The notes: generated by a model not told the origin, from the letters alone. Positions 8,993-18,053 are shown, counted from the first letter of the stretch. The stretch is DNA of 64,000 nt from an uncultured Halomonas sp. (GCF_947493865.1 NZ_CANLTC010000007.1:62001-126000); one strand, 5' to 3'. Program-made: numbers and translations.

Positions 8993-11131
8993 TCAAGCTT
9001 GCGGCTGCCCGTCGATTTCACGCCGAAATGGCGGCAGCGAATCGAGCAGCGCCCGCCCATAACGCCGCGTCAGCACTCGCCGGTCGAGTAGGGTGATGCG
9101 CCCCTGATCGGACTCCTTGCGAATCAGCCTGCCACAGGCCTGAACCAGCTTGATCGAGGCATCCGGCACCGAGATACGCATGAAAGGGTTGCCGCCGCGG
9201 CTCTCGATCCACTCGGCAAGCGTCGCACCCACTGGATCGTCCGGCACCGCGAAGGGCAGGCGGGTGACCACCACATGGGTCAGGTAGTCGCCGGGCAGAT
9301 CGATGCCTTCGGCAAAGCTCGCAAGACCAAAGATGACGCTGCTCTCCCCCGCATCGATGCGCTTGCGATGCCGCTCGATCAATTCGCGCTTGGGTAGCCG
9401 GTCCTGAGCCAACACCCGCTCTTGCTGAATCCTCGGCAGCGCCTTTTCCACCGCTCTCAGCTGCACCCGAGAGGAGAACAGTACCAGCGCCGCCTCCTTG
9501 TCACCCAGTGCCGTGACAAACTCGACGATGGCACGCTCATGAGCATCGCGATCACCGGGATCCACCGCTTCATGGGGTACGCTGAGCACCGCCTTGGAAT
9601 AGTCGAACGGACTCGGCAGGCACTGGTAACGGTAACGATTGGCGAGCCCCGCGCGCTCCTGCAACCGCTCGAAGCGGCCCAACGCTGTCAGCGTCGCCGA
9701 GGTAATCACCGCACCATAGCAGTTGCCCCACAGATAGCGTGCCAGGGTTTCCGCCGCGGACACCGGGCTGGCGGAGAAGGTCAACTCGGCATCGCCACCC
9801 TGCTGATCGAAGGTCAACCAGCGCGCCTGAGGCGGTTCACCCTGGGCATCGTCCGCGGCCATGGCCTGCCACAGGGCATTGGCCTCCAGGGCGCGGCCCT
9901 GCAGCAATGCCACTAAAGGCAACCAAGGCTCCGCCTGTTCCCGGGACAAGCCAGTGGCCTTATCCGGATCGAGGCTTTCCCGCATGATGTCTGCCATGCT
10001 CTCGAGATTGCGTGCCAGCTCGGCAAACGGCACCACCAGTGCCGCTGCCATGTCGCGCAAGGGCTGTGGCGCACGCCCCAAGGCGAAGCGATGATGACGC
10101 GTCTCCTCACCTGCCCCGTTGGGCACATCCGCCAGCTGATGACCGAGTGAATAGGCTTCGCCAAGACGCGGCTCGATGGCGGCGATCAGATCAGGAAAGC
10201 CCGCCAACAGACGCGCCAGCGTCGCCTGGGAACCCAAGGCCGTGTTGAGCTCGGTCAATGATTTCTTGAGCGTACGCAGCCAGCGCAGTGCGGCATTGAC
10301 GCCGAAACGATGATAGAAGTGCTCCAGTGCCTTGTCCGGCAGATGGTGCCCTTCATCGAAGATATAGATGCAGTCCTTGGGAGACGGCAGCACCAGGCCG
10401 CCGCCGAGGGAAAGATCCGCCAGCACCAGATCGTGATTGGTCACGATGATATCGGCTTGGTCGAGATGACGTCGGGCACGAAAAAACGCACAGGCCCCGA
10501 AATGACCGCAACGTCGATTGGTGCACTGCCGGTGATCCGTGGTCAACTGCCGCCAGCTGCTGTCGTCGATCGCGACCGGCCAGCTATCCCGATCGCCTTC
10601 CCAGCGCCCGCTGCCATAGGCGTCGGCCATTTCCTGAACCAACCCGTGAAAATCATCCCCATCGCGGGACTCCAGGGCTTGTTCGAACAGCGATAGCGTA
10701 GGATTGCCTTCAACACCATCCAGCACCTGGTCGAGCTTGGCTACGCATAGATAACGCCCGCGCCCCTTGGCCAGGGCATAATCGAAATGCAGCCCGCTGT
10801 GTTGCTTGAGGGAGGGCAAATCCTGATGCAGCACCTGCTCTTGCAGAGCGACCGTGGCGGTGGAGACGATCAGGCGTTTGCCTCGAGCACGCGCCACCGG
10901 CAAGGCGGCCAGCAGATAAGCCAGGGTCTTGCCGGTACCGGTACCCGCCTCGAGTACGCAGACATGCTCGTTGGAAACCCGCCGACCGTTTTCATCCGCC
11001 TCGATGCCGGACAGCGTACGCGCGATCTCGGCAATCATCAGCCGCTGGCCGTAACGCGGGGTCAGATCGAGGCCTTCGAGTACCTGACGGTAAGCGCCCT
11101 GAATTTCCTCTTTCAATGCCTCATCGAGCAT
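8993..11131 (-). CDS. dinG: ATP-dependent DNA helicase DinG (XPD-like, Fe-S)
   Basis: A 712-residue superfamily 2 helicase. Walker A 'EAGTGTGKTLAYL' lies near residue 60, a DEAH-like box 'FDEGHHL' near 255, and motif VI 'QACGRLIR' near 670. Four cysteines in the segment from 'GRYLCVAKL' to 'CTNRRCGHFGACAFF' match the 4Fe-4S cluster of DinG/XPD helicases. DinG unwinds forked DNA, R-loops and G-quadruplexes during repair and replication-transcription conflicts. It starts 3 bp after the rhlB stop and is probably translated from the same transcript. Confidence 0.94.
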   Translation of the reverse strand: MLDEALKEEIQGAYRQVLEGLDLTPRYGQRLMIAEIARTLSGIEADENGRRVSNEHVCVLEAGTGTGKTLAYLLAALPVARARGKRLIVSTATVALQEQVLHQDLPSLKQHSGLHFDYALAKGRGRYLCVAKLDQVLDGVEGNPTLSLFEQALESRDGDDFHGLVQEMADAYGSGRWEGDRDSWPVAIDDSSWRQLTTDHRQCTNRRCGHFGACAFFRARRHLDQADIIVTNHDLVLADLSLGGGLVLPSPKDCIYIFDEGHHLPDKALEHFYHRFGVNAALRWLRTLKKSLTELNTALGSQATLARLLAGFPDLIAAIEPRLGEAYSLGHQLADVPNGAGEETRHHRFALGRAPQPLRDMAAALVVPFAELARNLESMADIMRESLDPDKATGLSREQAEPWLPLVALLQGRALEANALWQAMAADDAQGEPPQARWLTFDQQGGDAELTFSASPVSAAETLARYLWGNCYGAVITSATLTALGRFERLQERAGLANRYRYQCLPSPFDYSKAVLSVPHEAVDPGDRDAHERAIVEFVTALGDKEAALVLFSSRVQLRAVEKALPRIQQERVLAQDRLPKRELIERHRKRIDAGESSVIFGLASFAEGIDLPGDYLTHVVVTRLPFAVPDDPVGATLAEWIESRGGNPFMRISVPDASIKLVQACGRLIRKESDQGRITLLDRRVLTRRYGRALLDSLPPFRREIDGQPQA

Positions 11132-11134
11132 GCG

Positions 11135-12409
11135 TCAGAGCATTCCTTCCGGCGGATGCTCGCAGGGCAGCTTGTCGTTGATATAGCTTTCGATTTCCGG
11201 CAGGGAGAAGGCATCTTCCTCGCCAACGAAGCTGATCGATACACCCTTGGCCCCGGCACGCCCGGTACGACCGATACGGTGCACGTAGTCTTCCGGATCT
11301 TCCGGCAGCGTGTAGTTGATCACATGGCTGACGTCGTCGATGTGGATGCCGCGACCGGCCACGTCCGTGGCCACCAGCACCGTCAGTTCCCCTTCGCGAA
11401 AGCGCTCGAGTGTCTTGATGCGCTGATTCTGGGGCACGTCGCCGGACAGCATGGCCACATCGACACCGGCCTTGCGCAGCACGCCATCGAGTTTGCGCAC
11501 CAGATCCCGACGGTTGCCAAAGACCATGACCCGGTCGAAGCTCTCCTGCTTGAGCAGATTGACCAGCAGACGCTGCTTGTCGTCATCGCTGACCAGATAG
11601 ACGCGCTGATCGATGTCCGCGGCGTTCTCGACGGTCACCTCGATCTCGACATGGGCAGGCTTGTGCGTCCACTGGCTTGCCAGGTTGAGAATATCCTCGG
11701 TGAAGGTCGCCGAGAACAGGAACGTCTGTCGCTCCTCGGTCTTGGGCGTGTAGCGAATGATGCGCTTGACGTCGGGGATGAAGCCCATCGACAGCATACG
11801 ATCCGCTTCGTCCAGTACCAGTACCTCGACTTCACCCAGGTCGACATCCCGCTTCTGATGGAAGTCGAGCAGCCGTCCGGGAGTGGCGACCAGGATGTCT
11901 ACCTGCTTGCCGAGATTATCGCGCTGCTTCTGATAATCCATGCCGCCCACGACACTGGCGACATTCAGCGAGGTGAAGCGCGCCAGCGCCTTCGCATCCT
12001 TTTCGATCTGCAGTGCAAGCTCCCGGGTCGGCGCGATGATCAAGGCGCGGGGTGCACCCGTTTTCTGACCTTCCGGAGCTTTTTCCTCGAGAAAATAAGC
12101 CAGCATCGAGATCAGAAAGGCCGCTGTCTTGCCGGTACCGGTCTGAGCCTTGCCCACCACGTCGCCACCGAGCAGCGACTGGTTCAAGGCCTCGGCCTGG
12201 ATCGGTGTGCAGTATTCGAAGCCCAGGGCATGGATGGCATGCATCAGCGGCAAGGGCAGATCGAAATCGTGAAAGCGCCATTTTCCTGCTACCTGCGGTA
12301 CCTGGAAGTGCCGAAGATCCCAGCTGGACTGAGACTTGCGTGGCTTGCGACGCCGACGCTTGGGGCGGCGGTTCTGGGCTGGTGTAGAAGCCTTTTCCAA
12401 CTCACTCAT
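11135..12409 (-). CDS. rhlB: DEAD-box ATP-dependent RNA helicase RhlB
   Basis: A 424-residue DEAD-box helicase. A basic N-terminus ([13 protein letters not shown]) precedes the Q motif region (FHDFDLP...[13 protein letters not shown]), Walker A '[11 protein letters not shown]', 'PTRELALQI', 'DEADRML', 'FSATF' and the C-terminal '[10 protein letters not shown]'. RhlB unwinds structured RNA in the degradosome next to RNase E, which is also encoded in this window at 36 kb. ATG at 12409 was chosen because the next 40 upstream residues of the open frame show no RhlB-like features; the SD is weak. It is divergent from the small basic protein gene and followed closely by dinG. Confidence 0.9.
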   Translation of the reverse strand: MSELEKASTPAQNRRPKRRRRKPRKSQSSWDLRHFQVPQVAGKWRFHDFDLPLPLMHAIHALGFEYCTPIQAEALNQSLLGGDVVGKAQTGTGKTAAFLISMLAYFLEEKAPEGQKTGAPRALIIAPTRELALQIEKDAKALARFTSLNVASVVGGMDYQKQRDNLGKQVDILVATPGRLLDFHQKRDVDLGEVEVLVLDEADRMLSMGFIPDVKRIIRYTPKTEERQTFLFSATFTEDILNLASQWTHKPAHVEIEVTVENAADIDQRVYLVSDDDKQRLLVNLLKQESFDRVMVFGNRRDLVRKLDGVLRKAGVDVAMLSGDVPQNQRIKTLERFREGELTVLVATDVAGRGIHIDDVSHVINYTLPEDPEDYVHRIGRTGRAGAKGVSISFVGEEDAFSLPEIESYINDKLPCEHPPEGML

Positions 12410-12588
12410 AGGCGTGGGGTAATGTTCCGTTGTTGAATGGATATCGAGTGAAACCTGCGGCCATTGTAACAGCCATTGGCGGCTTGGGCGCGTTTGCCGA
12501 TATTCAGGCACCATTCCGGGCAGGATCACGGTCGGCAGGTTCTCGAAGGACTGGTAGAATCAACTGCACTGAATTCAGGACAGCGATC

Positions 12589-12852
12589 ATGACGCGCAGA
12601 AAAAAGACTCGCTCACTTGCCGACAAAGTGAGCATCCGTACCGGCAAGCGCAAGGATTATCGTAAATGGCGCCGGGACAATCCGGATGAAGTGACACCCT
12701 CTCGGCGCTATGTCGAGAAGAAACGTCAGCAACGCAAGGCCCAGGCGGCGCGCAAACTCGAACGTGAGCGTAGCGCTCCCACACTGGATCTGCATGCCAC
12801 CGAACCGGCAGAAAAGCCACGTCAGGAAGATCATACCGGCAAGGAGCCATGA
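12589..12852 (+). CDS. Small highly basic protein of unknown function
   Basis: An 87-residue protein, extremely rich in Lys and Arg in its first 60 residues (for example [35 protein letters not shown]) and more acidic towards the end. ATG at 12589 has AGGA eight bases upstream; a longer open frame to 12430 overlaps the rhlB promoter region and looks non-coding. The stop overlaps the xthA start by four bases (ATGA), so it is translated together with exonuclease III. No signal peptide, membrane segment or known motif was seen. A nucleic-acid or ribosome association would fit the charge, but this is only a guess. I do not recognise the family. Confidence 0.75.
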   Translation: MTRRKKTRSLADKVSIRTGKRKDYRKWRRDNPDEVTPSRRYVEKKRQQRKAQAARKLERERSAPTLDLHATEPAEKPRQEDHTGKEP

Positions 12853-13667
12853 TGCGACTGGTTTCATTCAACATCAATGGCCTTCGCGCCCGACTGCACC
12901 AGCTCGAGGCGTTGATCGAGGCGCATTCACCGGACGTTATTGGCTTGCAGGAAACCAAGGTACACGACGACGAATTCCCGCTTGAAGCCGTCTCTGCGCT
13001 GGGCTATCACGTTTACTATCATGGCCAGAAGGGCCACTACGGTGTCGCCCTGCTCTGCCGCCAGGAACCCCAGGCGGTTTTTTACGGCTTCCCGGATGAC
13101 ACCGAAGATGCCCAGAAGCGCATGATCGGTGCGCGCCTGATCTGCCCCGACGGGGAGCCCCTGACCGTATGGAACGGTTATTTTCCTCAAGGCGAGAATA
13201 TCGACCACCCCATCAAGTTCCCTTACAAGCAGCGCTTCTACGCCCAGCTTGCGCGGTTGCTTGAAGAGGATCACTCCCCCACCGAGCGCATTGCCATCAT
13301 GGGCGACTTCAATATTTCGCCGGAAGACATCGATATCGGCATCGGGGAGCCCAACCGCAAACGCTGGCTACGGGAAGGCAAGACGAGCTTCCAGCCCATC
13401 GAACGGGAATGGCTGGGACGCATCAAGAATTGGGGCATGAAGGATTGCTACCGGATTCGCCATCCTGAGAGCAACGATTACTTCAGCTGGTTCGACTACC
13501 GGTCAAAGGCCTTCGAACGTGAACCCAAGCGTGGCCTGCGCATCGACTATATCCTGGCCAGCCCACCCTTGGCCGACAAGGTAAGCGGTGCCGGCATCGA
13601 TTATGAACTGCGCGCGATGCAAAAGCCTTCCGATCATGCGCCGGTGTGGGCCGATCTCTCTTTTTAG
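12849..13667 (+). CDS. xthA: Exodeoxyribonuclease III
   Basis: A 272-residue AP endonuclease/3'-5' exonuclease of the Xth family, acting in base excision repair. Motifs: 'FNINGLRAR' (metal-binding Asn), 'IGLQETK' (catalytic Glu), 'YFPQG', '[13 protein letters not shown]', 'DYILASPPL' and C-terminal '[10 protein letters not shown]' with the catalytic Asp-His pair. Start ATG at 12849 overlaps the previous gene by four bases; a second ATG at 12852 is equally possible. A near-perfect hairpin terminator lies 60 bp beyond the stop. Confidence 0.96.
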   Translation: MMRLVSFNINGLRARLHQLEALIEAHSPDVIGLQETKVHDDEFPLEAVSALGYHVYYHGQKGHYGVALLCRQEPQAVFYGFPDDTEDAQKRMIGARLICPDGEPLTVWNGYFPQGENIDHPIKFPYKQRFYAQLARLLEEDHSPTERIAIMGDFNISPEDIDIGIGEPNRKRWLREGKTSFQPIEREWLGRIKNWGMKDCYRIRHPESNDYFSWFDYRSKAFEREPKRGLRIDYILASPPLADKVSGAGIDYELRAMQKPSDHAPVWADLSF

Positions 13668-13726
13668 CTTTATCCGAAAAGAGCCGGGGCTTCGCTCGGC
13701 TACTTTCTGAACTTGAATATTATCCA

Positions 13727-13764
13727 TAAAAAAACCGGTACCTTTACAGGCACCGGCTTTTTAC
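13727..13764. terminator. Bidirectional terminator after xthA
   Basis: An eight-base stem CCGGTACC (13735-13742) pairs with GGCACCGG (13749-13756), one A-C mismatch, flanked by seven A on the left and TTTTT on the right. It separates xthA from the convergent etfBA operon and the tandem repeats that follow etfA. Confidence 0.8.
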
Positions 13765-13776
13765 GGCATTTTCAGG

Positions 13777-13964
13777 CCACAACTTTTGTTCCCGTTACGA
13801 CCGAATCTCGAACAGATCGCCGACCAGGCCGGCAACTTTGGAGAGCGCGGCCTGGAAGATCACCATCTTCCTACAGCTTGCTTTCCAGCTCCGGCAATAT
13901 CTCGAACAAGTCGCCGACCAGGCCGGTAACTCTGGAGAGCGCCATCTGGAAGATCCCGATCTTC
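13777..13964 (-). repeat. Two extra, diverged tandem copies of the etfA 3' end (94-bp period)
   Basis: Immediately after the etfA stop lie two further copies of the end of etfA, at 13871-13964 (copy B) and 13777-13870 (copy C), each exactly 94 bp. Read on the minus strand, copy B encodes [17 protein letters not shown] and its own TAG stop, against [17 protein letters not shown] in etfA itself. Copy C keeps GLVGDLFEI but then diverges and stops. The period is not a multiple of three, so read-through of the etfA stop would not stay in frame. Both extra copies share a segment (ATCTTCCAG, CTCTCCA, GTTGCCGG or GTTACCGG) that differs from etfA, so B and C are closer to each other there. They look like repeated partial duplication or recombination with another etfA allele. 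Confidence 0.85.
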
Positions 13965-14903
13965 CTACAGCTTGTTTTCCAGCTCCGGCAGGATCTCGAA
14001 CAGATCGCCGACGAGACCATAGTCCGCCACCTGAAAGATCGGCGCGTCCTCGTCCTTGTTGATGGCGACGATCACCTTGGAGTCCTTCATTCCCGCCAGG
14101 TGCTGGATGGCCCCACTGATGCCCACGGCGATGTACAGTTCCGGGGCGACGATCTTGCCGGTCTGACCGACCTGGTAGTCGTTGGGCACGAAACCGGCAT
14201 CCACCGCGGCCCGGGAGGCGCCGATGGCGGCACCGAGCTTGTCGGCGATGCCTTCGAGCAGTTTGAAGTTCTCGCCGTTGCCCATGCCGCGCCCGCCGGA
14301 GACCACGACCTTGGCACCGCCGAGTTCCGGGCGTTCGCTCTTGGCCAGTTCCTCGTCGACGAAGCGCGACAGACTGTTGTCGACCACGGTATCGACGGGC
14401 TCGATGGCGGCATCGTTACTCTGCCCCACGGCATCGAAGGCGGTGGTGCGGATGGTCATGACCTTGAGATCGTCACTGCTTTGCACCGTGGCGATGGCGT
14501 TGCCGGCGTAGATGGGGCGCTTGAAGGTGTCCGCGCTGTCTACCCCCATCACTTCCGAGAGCTGTGACACGTCCTTGAGGGCGGCCAGGCGCGGCAGTAC
14601 GTTCTTGCCTTGCGTGGAGGCGCTGGTCAGCACGTAGGCGTAGTCATCCGCGAGACTGACCAATAGATCCGCCAGGGGTTCGGCCAGTTGGTGGCCATAG
14701 ACGGTGTTGTCCGCGACCCGCACCCGGGTCACGCCGTCGAGCTTGGCTGCGGCTTCGGCAATGCTGCCGACATCGTCGCCGGCAATCAGTACATCGACGT
14801 CGCCGCCGGCATGCTCGGCAATCTGCCGGGCCGCCGCAATGACGCTGGCGGTGGCATCGTCCAGATGGCCGTCGTGATGATCGGCGAGAACCAATAGGCT
14901 CAT
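13965..14903 (-). CDS. etfA: Electron transfer flavoprotein alpha subunit
   Basis: A 312-residue ETF alpha subunit. It binds FAD together with EtfB and passes electrons from acyl-CoA and other dehydrogenases to ETF-ubiquinone oxidoreductase. The C-terminal FAD domain shows '[14 protein letters not shown]', '[45 protein letters not shown]' in part, and '[20 protein letters not shown]'. ATG at 14903 has AAGGAG upstream; a longer frame to 14987 is not ETF-like. It follows etfB by 28 bp. The 3' end has been duplicated twice downstream (13777-13964). Confidence 0.96.
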   Translation of the reverse strand: MSLLVLADHHDGHLDDATASVIAAARQIAEHAGGDVDVLIAGDDVGSIAEAAAKLDGVTRVRVADNTVYGHQLAEPLADLLVSLADDYAYVLTSASTQGKNVLPRLAALKDVSQLSEVMGVDSADTFKRPIYAGNAIATVQSSDDLKVMTIRTTAFDAVGQSNDAAIEPVDTVVDNSLSRFVDEELAKSERPELGGAKVVVSGGRGMGNGENFKLLEGIADKLGAAIGASRAAVDAGFVPNDYQVGQTGKIVAPELYIAVGISGAIQHLAGMKDSKVIVAINKDEDAPIFQVADYGLVGDLFEILPELENKL

Positions 14904-14931
14904 AAGATACGCTCCTTGCAAAGCACTATGT

Positions 14932-15681
14932 TCAAAGCACCTTGGCTTCGTTCTTGAGTTTGTCGACCAGCTCGTCCACGGAGCCAACCTTGATGCCGCC
15001 CTTGCGCTCCGCCGGGGTCTCGACCTTGAGCAGGCTGATCTTGGAGGCCACCTCGACGCCGAGATCCGCCGGGCTCTTGGTCTCGAGCGGCTTTTTCTTG
15101 GCCTTCATGATGTCCGGCAATTTGGCATAGCGCGGCTCGTTCAGACGCAGGTCGGTGGTGACGATGGCGGGCAGGCTGAGTTCGAGGCGTTGCAGGCCGC
15201 CGTCGATCTCCCGGGTGATCTGGAGCTTGTCGTCCTGGACCTCAAGCTTGGAGGCGAAGGTGCCCTGGGGCAGACCGGTCAGGGCGGCAAGCATCTGGCC
15301 GGTCTGGTTGTTGTCGGTATCGATGGCCTGCTTGCCGAGGATGGTCAGTTGGGGCTGTTCCTCGTCGATGACGTTTTTCAGCAGCTTGGCCACCGCCAGG
15401 GACTCGACCCGTTCGTCGGTTTCAATATGAATGGCCCGATCGGCGCCCAGGGCCAGGGCGGTCCTGAGCTGTTCCTGAGCGGCCTTGGGGCCAATGGAGA
15501 CGGCCACCACTTCCGTGGCCACGCCCTGCTCCTTGAGACGCACCGCTTCCTCCACGGCGATCTCGCAGAAGGGGTTCATGGCCATCTTGACGTTGGTGAG
15601 ATCGACGTCGGAGTGATCGGTCTTGACGCGAATCTTGACGTTGTAATCGATGACGCGTTTGACCGCGACGAGTACTTTCAT
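14932..15681 (-). CDS. etfB: Electron transfer flavoprotein beta subunit
   Basis: A 249-residue ETF beta subunit with '[20 protein letters not shown]' at the start, '[17 protein letters not shown]', the AMP-binding loop region and '[20 protein letters not shown]', and the basic recognition loop '[20 protein letters not shown]' near residue 190 that docks partner dehydrogenases. It heads the etfBA operon, which is divergent from the ETF-ubiquinone oxidoreductase gene. A GC-rich hairpin (15705-15729, stem GCTTGC/GCAAGC) sits in its leader. Confidence 0.96.
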   Translation of the reverse strand: MKVLVAVKRVIDYNVKIRVKTDHSDVDLTNVKMAMNPFCEIAVEEAVRLKEQGVATEVVAVSIGPKAAQEQLRTALALGADRAIHIETDERVESLAVAKLLKNVIDEEQPQLTILGKQAIDTDNNQTGQMLAALTGLPQGTFASKLEVQDDKLQITREIDGGLQRLELSLPAIVTTDLRLNEPRYAKLPDIMKAKKKPLETKSPADLGVEVASKISLLKVETPAERKGGIKVGSVDELVDKLKNEAKVL

Positions 15682-15983
15682 GGCGTCCTCGCTAGAGTGT
15701 AAAGGCTTGCCCGCCTACGGGATGCAAGCATGCAATGATTTTTATCCGGTTCAAGTGTGCCATAGCTTTACCAGCATCCCAATAAAGCGCTTAGTCGCAT
15801 GTTGCTTGCTTGCACGCCCCGGTAACATGAAGCATGTAATCGGGATTTGATATTGAAAACACCCGTTGTAAATATGAAACACTCGTTGCAAATATAGCAG
15901 AGACCGAACACCTTACCTATAAAGTACAAAGACGTAAGCGCAAAATTTCGCAATTGAAGTGTCATCGATGAAGGAGATAGGAC
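15682..15983. promoter_or_regulatory. Divergent etfBA / ETF-QO control region with a 20-bp direct repeat
   Basis: A 302-bp gene-free stretch between two functionally linked, divergent transcripts. At 15856-15875 and 15876-15895 it holds two adjacent copies of AAACAC(C/T)CGTTG(T/C)AAATAT with a 20-bp step, about two helical turns. The second copy reads GAAAC-N4-GTT, resembling the GAAAC-N4-GTTTC core described for PsrA-type fatty-acid regulators, which control etf genes in some relatives; that link is inference. A hairpin at 15705-15729 lies in the etfB leader. The ETF-QO gene has AAGGAG at 15971-15976. Confidence 0.55.
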
Positions 15984-17651
15984 GTGGAACGTGAATCAAT
16001 GGATTTCGATGTGGTCATTGTCGGCGCGGGACCCGCGGGGCTCTCCGCCGCCTGCCGCTTGATGCAGCAGGCGGGTGAGGCCGAGCGCGAACTCAGCGTA
16101 TGCGTGGTCGAGAAAGGCTCCGAGGTCGGCGCGCATATTCTCTCCGGGGCGGTATTCGAGCCCCGGGCGCTGACCGAGCTCTTCCCGGACTGGGCCGAGC
16201 GTGGCGCACCATTGACCGTTCCTGCGACCCGGGATGAGGTGCATCTGCTCAAGAACGCGGAGTCGACTCAGAAGCTGCCCAACGCCCTGGTGCCCAAGAC
16301 CATGCACAACGTCGGCGGGGAGACGCCGAATTACGTGATCAGCGCCGGCAACCTGTGCCGCTGGCTGGGCGAACAGGCCGAGGCCCTGGGGGTGGAGATC
16401 TTCCCCGGCTTTGCCGCCCAGGAAGCCCTGATCGATGATGAGGGCGTCGTACGCGGCATCGTCACCGGTGACATGGGCGTGGCCGCCGACGGCAGCGAGA
16501 AGAGCGGCTATATGCCGGGCATGGAGCTGCGTGGCAAATATACCCTGTTCGCCGAAGGCTCCCGCGGCCATATCGGCAAGCGTCTGATCGAGCGCTTCAA
16601 GCTCGATGAGGGCAAGGATCCGCAGCACTACGGCATCGGTTTGAAGGAGCTGTGGGACGTGCCCGCCGAGATGCATGAACCGGGATTGGTGTTGCACGGC
16701 TCCGGCTGGCCCCTGGACAAGAACGCCCACGGCGGTTTCTTTCTCTATCACGGCGAGAACCAGCAGGTGATGGTCGGCCTGATCATCGATCTGAGCTATG
16801 CCAATCCCTACCTGTCGCCCTTCGATGAGTTCCAGCGCTTGAAGCATCATCCGCTGCTCAAGCAGTACCTGGAAGGCGGCAAGCGGGTTGCCTATGGCGC
16901 CCGGGCGATCACCAAGGGCGGGCTCAACTGCCTGCCAAAGATGACCTTTCCCGGCGGCCTGTTGATTGGCTGCGATGCGGGCACGCTGAACTTCGCCAAG
17001 ATCAAGGGGCTGCACACGGCGATGAAGTCCGGGCTGCTGGCAGCGGAGACAGTGTTCGAGGCGCTGGGCCAGGCGGACGAAGCCGATGCGGGGGGCAAGG
17101 AACTGACCGGCTTCACCGACAAGTGGGAGGCGAGCTGGGCCTATCAGGAGCTCAAGCAGACCGCCAGCTTCGGTCCGGCGATTCACAAGTACGGCACTGT
17201 CGGGGGCGGCGCCTATAATTTTGTCGATCAGCTTTTCAAGGGCAAGCTACCCTCACTTCACGACACGAGCCCGGATTACGCCAAGCTCACCCCGGCGGAT
17301 CAGGCCAAGAAGATCGACTATCCCAAGCCGGATGGCAAACTCTCCTTCGACAAGCCCTCCTCGGTGTTCATGTCCAATACCAACCACGACGAGGATCAGC
17401 CCTGCCATCTGCGCCTGAGCGATCCGGACATTCCGATTCGCGACAACCTGCCGACGTACGACGAGCCGGCTCAGCGCTACTGCCCGGTCGGAGTCTACGA
17501 AGTGGTGGAAGATGATGCGGGAAAGCCACGCTTCCAGATCAACTTCCAGAACTGCATTCACTGCAAGACCTGCGATATCAAGGACCCGTCCCAGAACATT
17601 ACCTGGGTGGCCCCGGAGGGGGGTGGCGGGCCTAACTACCCCAACATGTAA
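15984..17651 (+). CDS. Electron transfer flavoprotein-ubiquinone oxidoreductase
   Basis: A 555-residue membrane-associated flavo-iron-sulfur enzyme. FAD motif 'VVIVGAGPAGLSAACRL' near residue 10; ubiquinone-binding and membrane-contact region near 'GGLNCLPKMTFPGGLLIGC'; C-terminal ferredoxin-like domain with cysteines in 'YCPVGVYEV' and 'NCIHCKTCDIKDP', fitting one 4Fe-4S cluster; 'GGGGPNYPNM' end typical of the family. It oxidises reduced ETF and reduces the quinone pool. GTG at 15984 was preferred because AAGGAG sits seven bases upstream; the ATG at 15999 is too far from it. Divergent from etfBA. Confidence 0.96.
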   Translation: MERESMDFDVVIVGAGPAGLSAACRLMQQAGEAERELSVCVVEKGSEVGAHILSGAVFEPRALTELFPDWAERGAPLTVPATRDEVHLLKNAESTQKLPNALVPKTMHNVGGETPNYVISAGNLCRWLGEQAEALGVEIFPGFAAQEALIDDEGVVRGIVTGDMGVAADGSEKSGYMPGMELRGKYTLFAEGSRGHIGKRLIERFKLDEGKDPQHYGIGLKELWDVPAEMHEPGLVLHGSGWPLDKNAHGGFFLYHGENQQVMVGLIIDLSYANPYLSPFDEFQRLKHHPLLKQYLEGGKRVAYGARAITKGGLNCLPKMTFPGGLLIGCDAGTLNFAKIKGLHTAMKSGLLAAETVFEALGQADEADAGGKELTGFTDKWEASWAYQELKQTASFGPAIHKYGTVGGGAYNFVDQLFKGKLPSLHDTSPDYAKLTPADQAKKIDYPKPDGKLSFDKPSSVFMSNTNHDEDQPCHLRLSDPDIPIRDNLPTYDEPAQRYCPVGVYEVVEDDAGKPRFQINFQNCIHCKTCDIKDPSQNITWVAPEGGGGPNYPNM

Positions 17652-17687
17652 GAGCGTGTCCACGGTCTACTACACTCGACGATACGG

Positions 17688-17756
17688 CGTTGAAATTGAT
17701 CTTAGAATGCTCATTTACACCCACGTAAACTCCGCTTCTTCGATCAATTTCGCCTT
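17688..17756. repeat. Long imperfect hairpin element
   Basis: In a 402-bp gene-free stretch, GAAATTGATC (17692-17701) is perfectly complementary to GATCAATTTC (17742-17751), and inside it TTTAC (17714-17718) pairs with GTAAA (17725-17729) around ACCCAC. Between the arms AGAATGCTCA and CCGCTTCT pair imperfectly. There is no T-run, so it is not a standard terminator. It lies 40 bp past the ETF-QO stop and 86 bp before the 125-bp repeat. Confidence 0.6.
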
Positions 17757-17842
17757 AACTACGCGTCCCGGTCATGCCTTCGTTCGCGACGATCGTGAAC
17801 AAGCTCTGGGAAACCCCTGATTCATTGATGATAGGTGACGGG

Positions 17843-17967
17843 GACAAGGCGGAGCGAGGGTCTTTTGCCGTGGCCGGAAAAAGCTCCAGGCAATTCCGGC
17901 ATTTCCGCCATCCATGGCGGGCACATAGCAAAAGTAGCGCCCAGGGATGGGTTTACAGCGCCCTCGC
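17843..17967. repeat. 125-bp structured dispersed repeat, copy 1
   Basis: About 93% identical (roughly nine differences in 125 bp) to 55380-55504. It folds as nested inverted repeats: GCGAGGG with CCCTCGC close the unit, CTTTTGC pairs with GCAAAAG, and two inner hairpins form from GCCGGAA/TTCCGGC and CCGCCAT/ATGGCGG (2-nt loop). Several differences between the copies fall in loops or linkers. Weaker similarity extends about 20 bp past the right end. It is intergenic, between the convergent ETF-QO and sulfurtransferase genes, with no coding frame conserved. It could be a small mobile or REP-like element or a structured RNA. Confidence 0.85.
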
Positions 17968-18053
17968 GAAGGCTTGCCCGCGGAAAAACCTATCTATTCA
18001 CCGAGCCTGTAAAATGAGTTCCTGACGCTTTAACGAACTCGTGGCCGCCGGCA

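Noticed and set aside
10787..12436. 549-codon plus-strand open frame over dinG and rhlB
   Set aside because: Antisense to two well-supported helicase genes; composition and lack of motifs show a GC-rich shadow frame.
15996..17186. 396-codon minus-strand open frame inside the ETF-QO gene
   Set aside because: Shadow of the conserved flavoprotein gene; no start signal or motif.
17774..18025. Short frames through the 125-bp repeat
   Set aside because: The two copies of the repeat do not share a conserved frame, and the inverted-repeat structure explains the sequence better.
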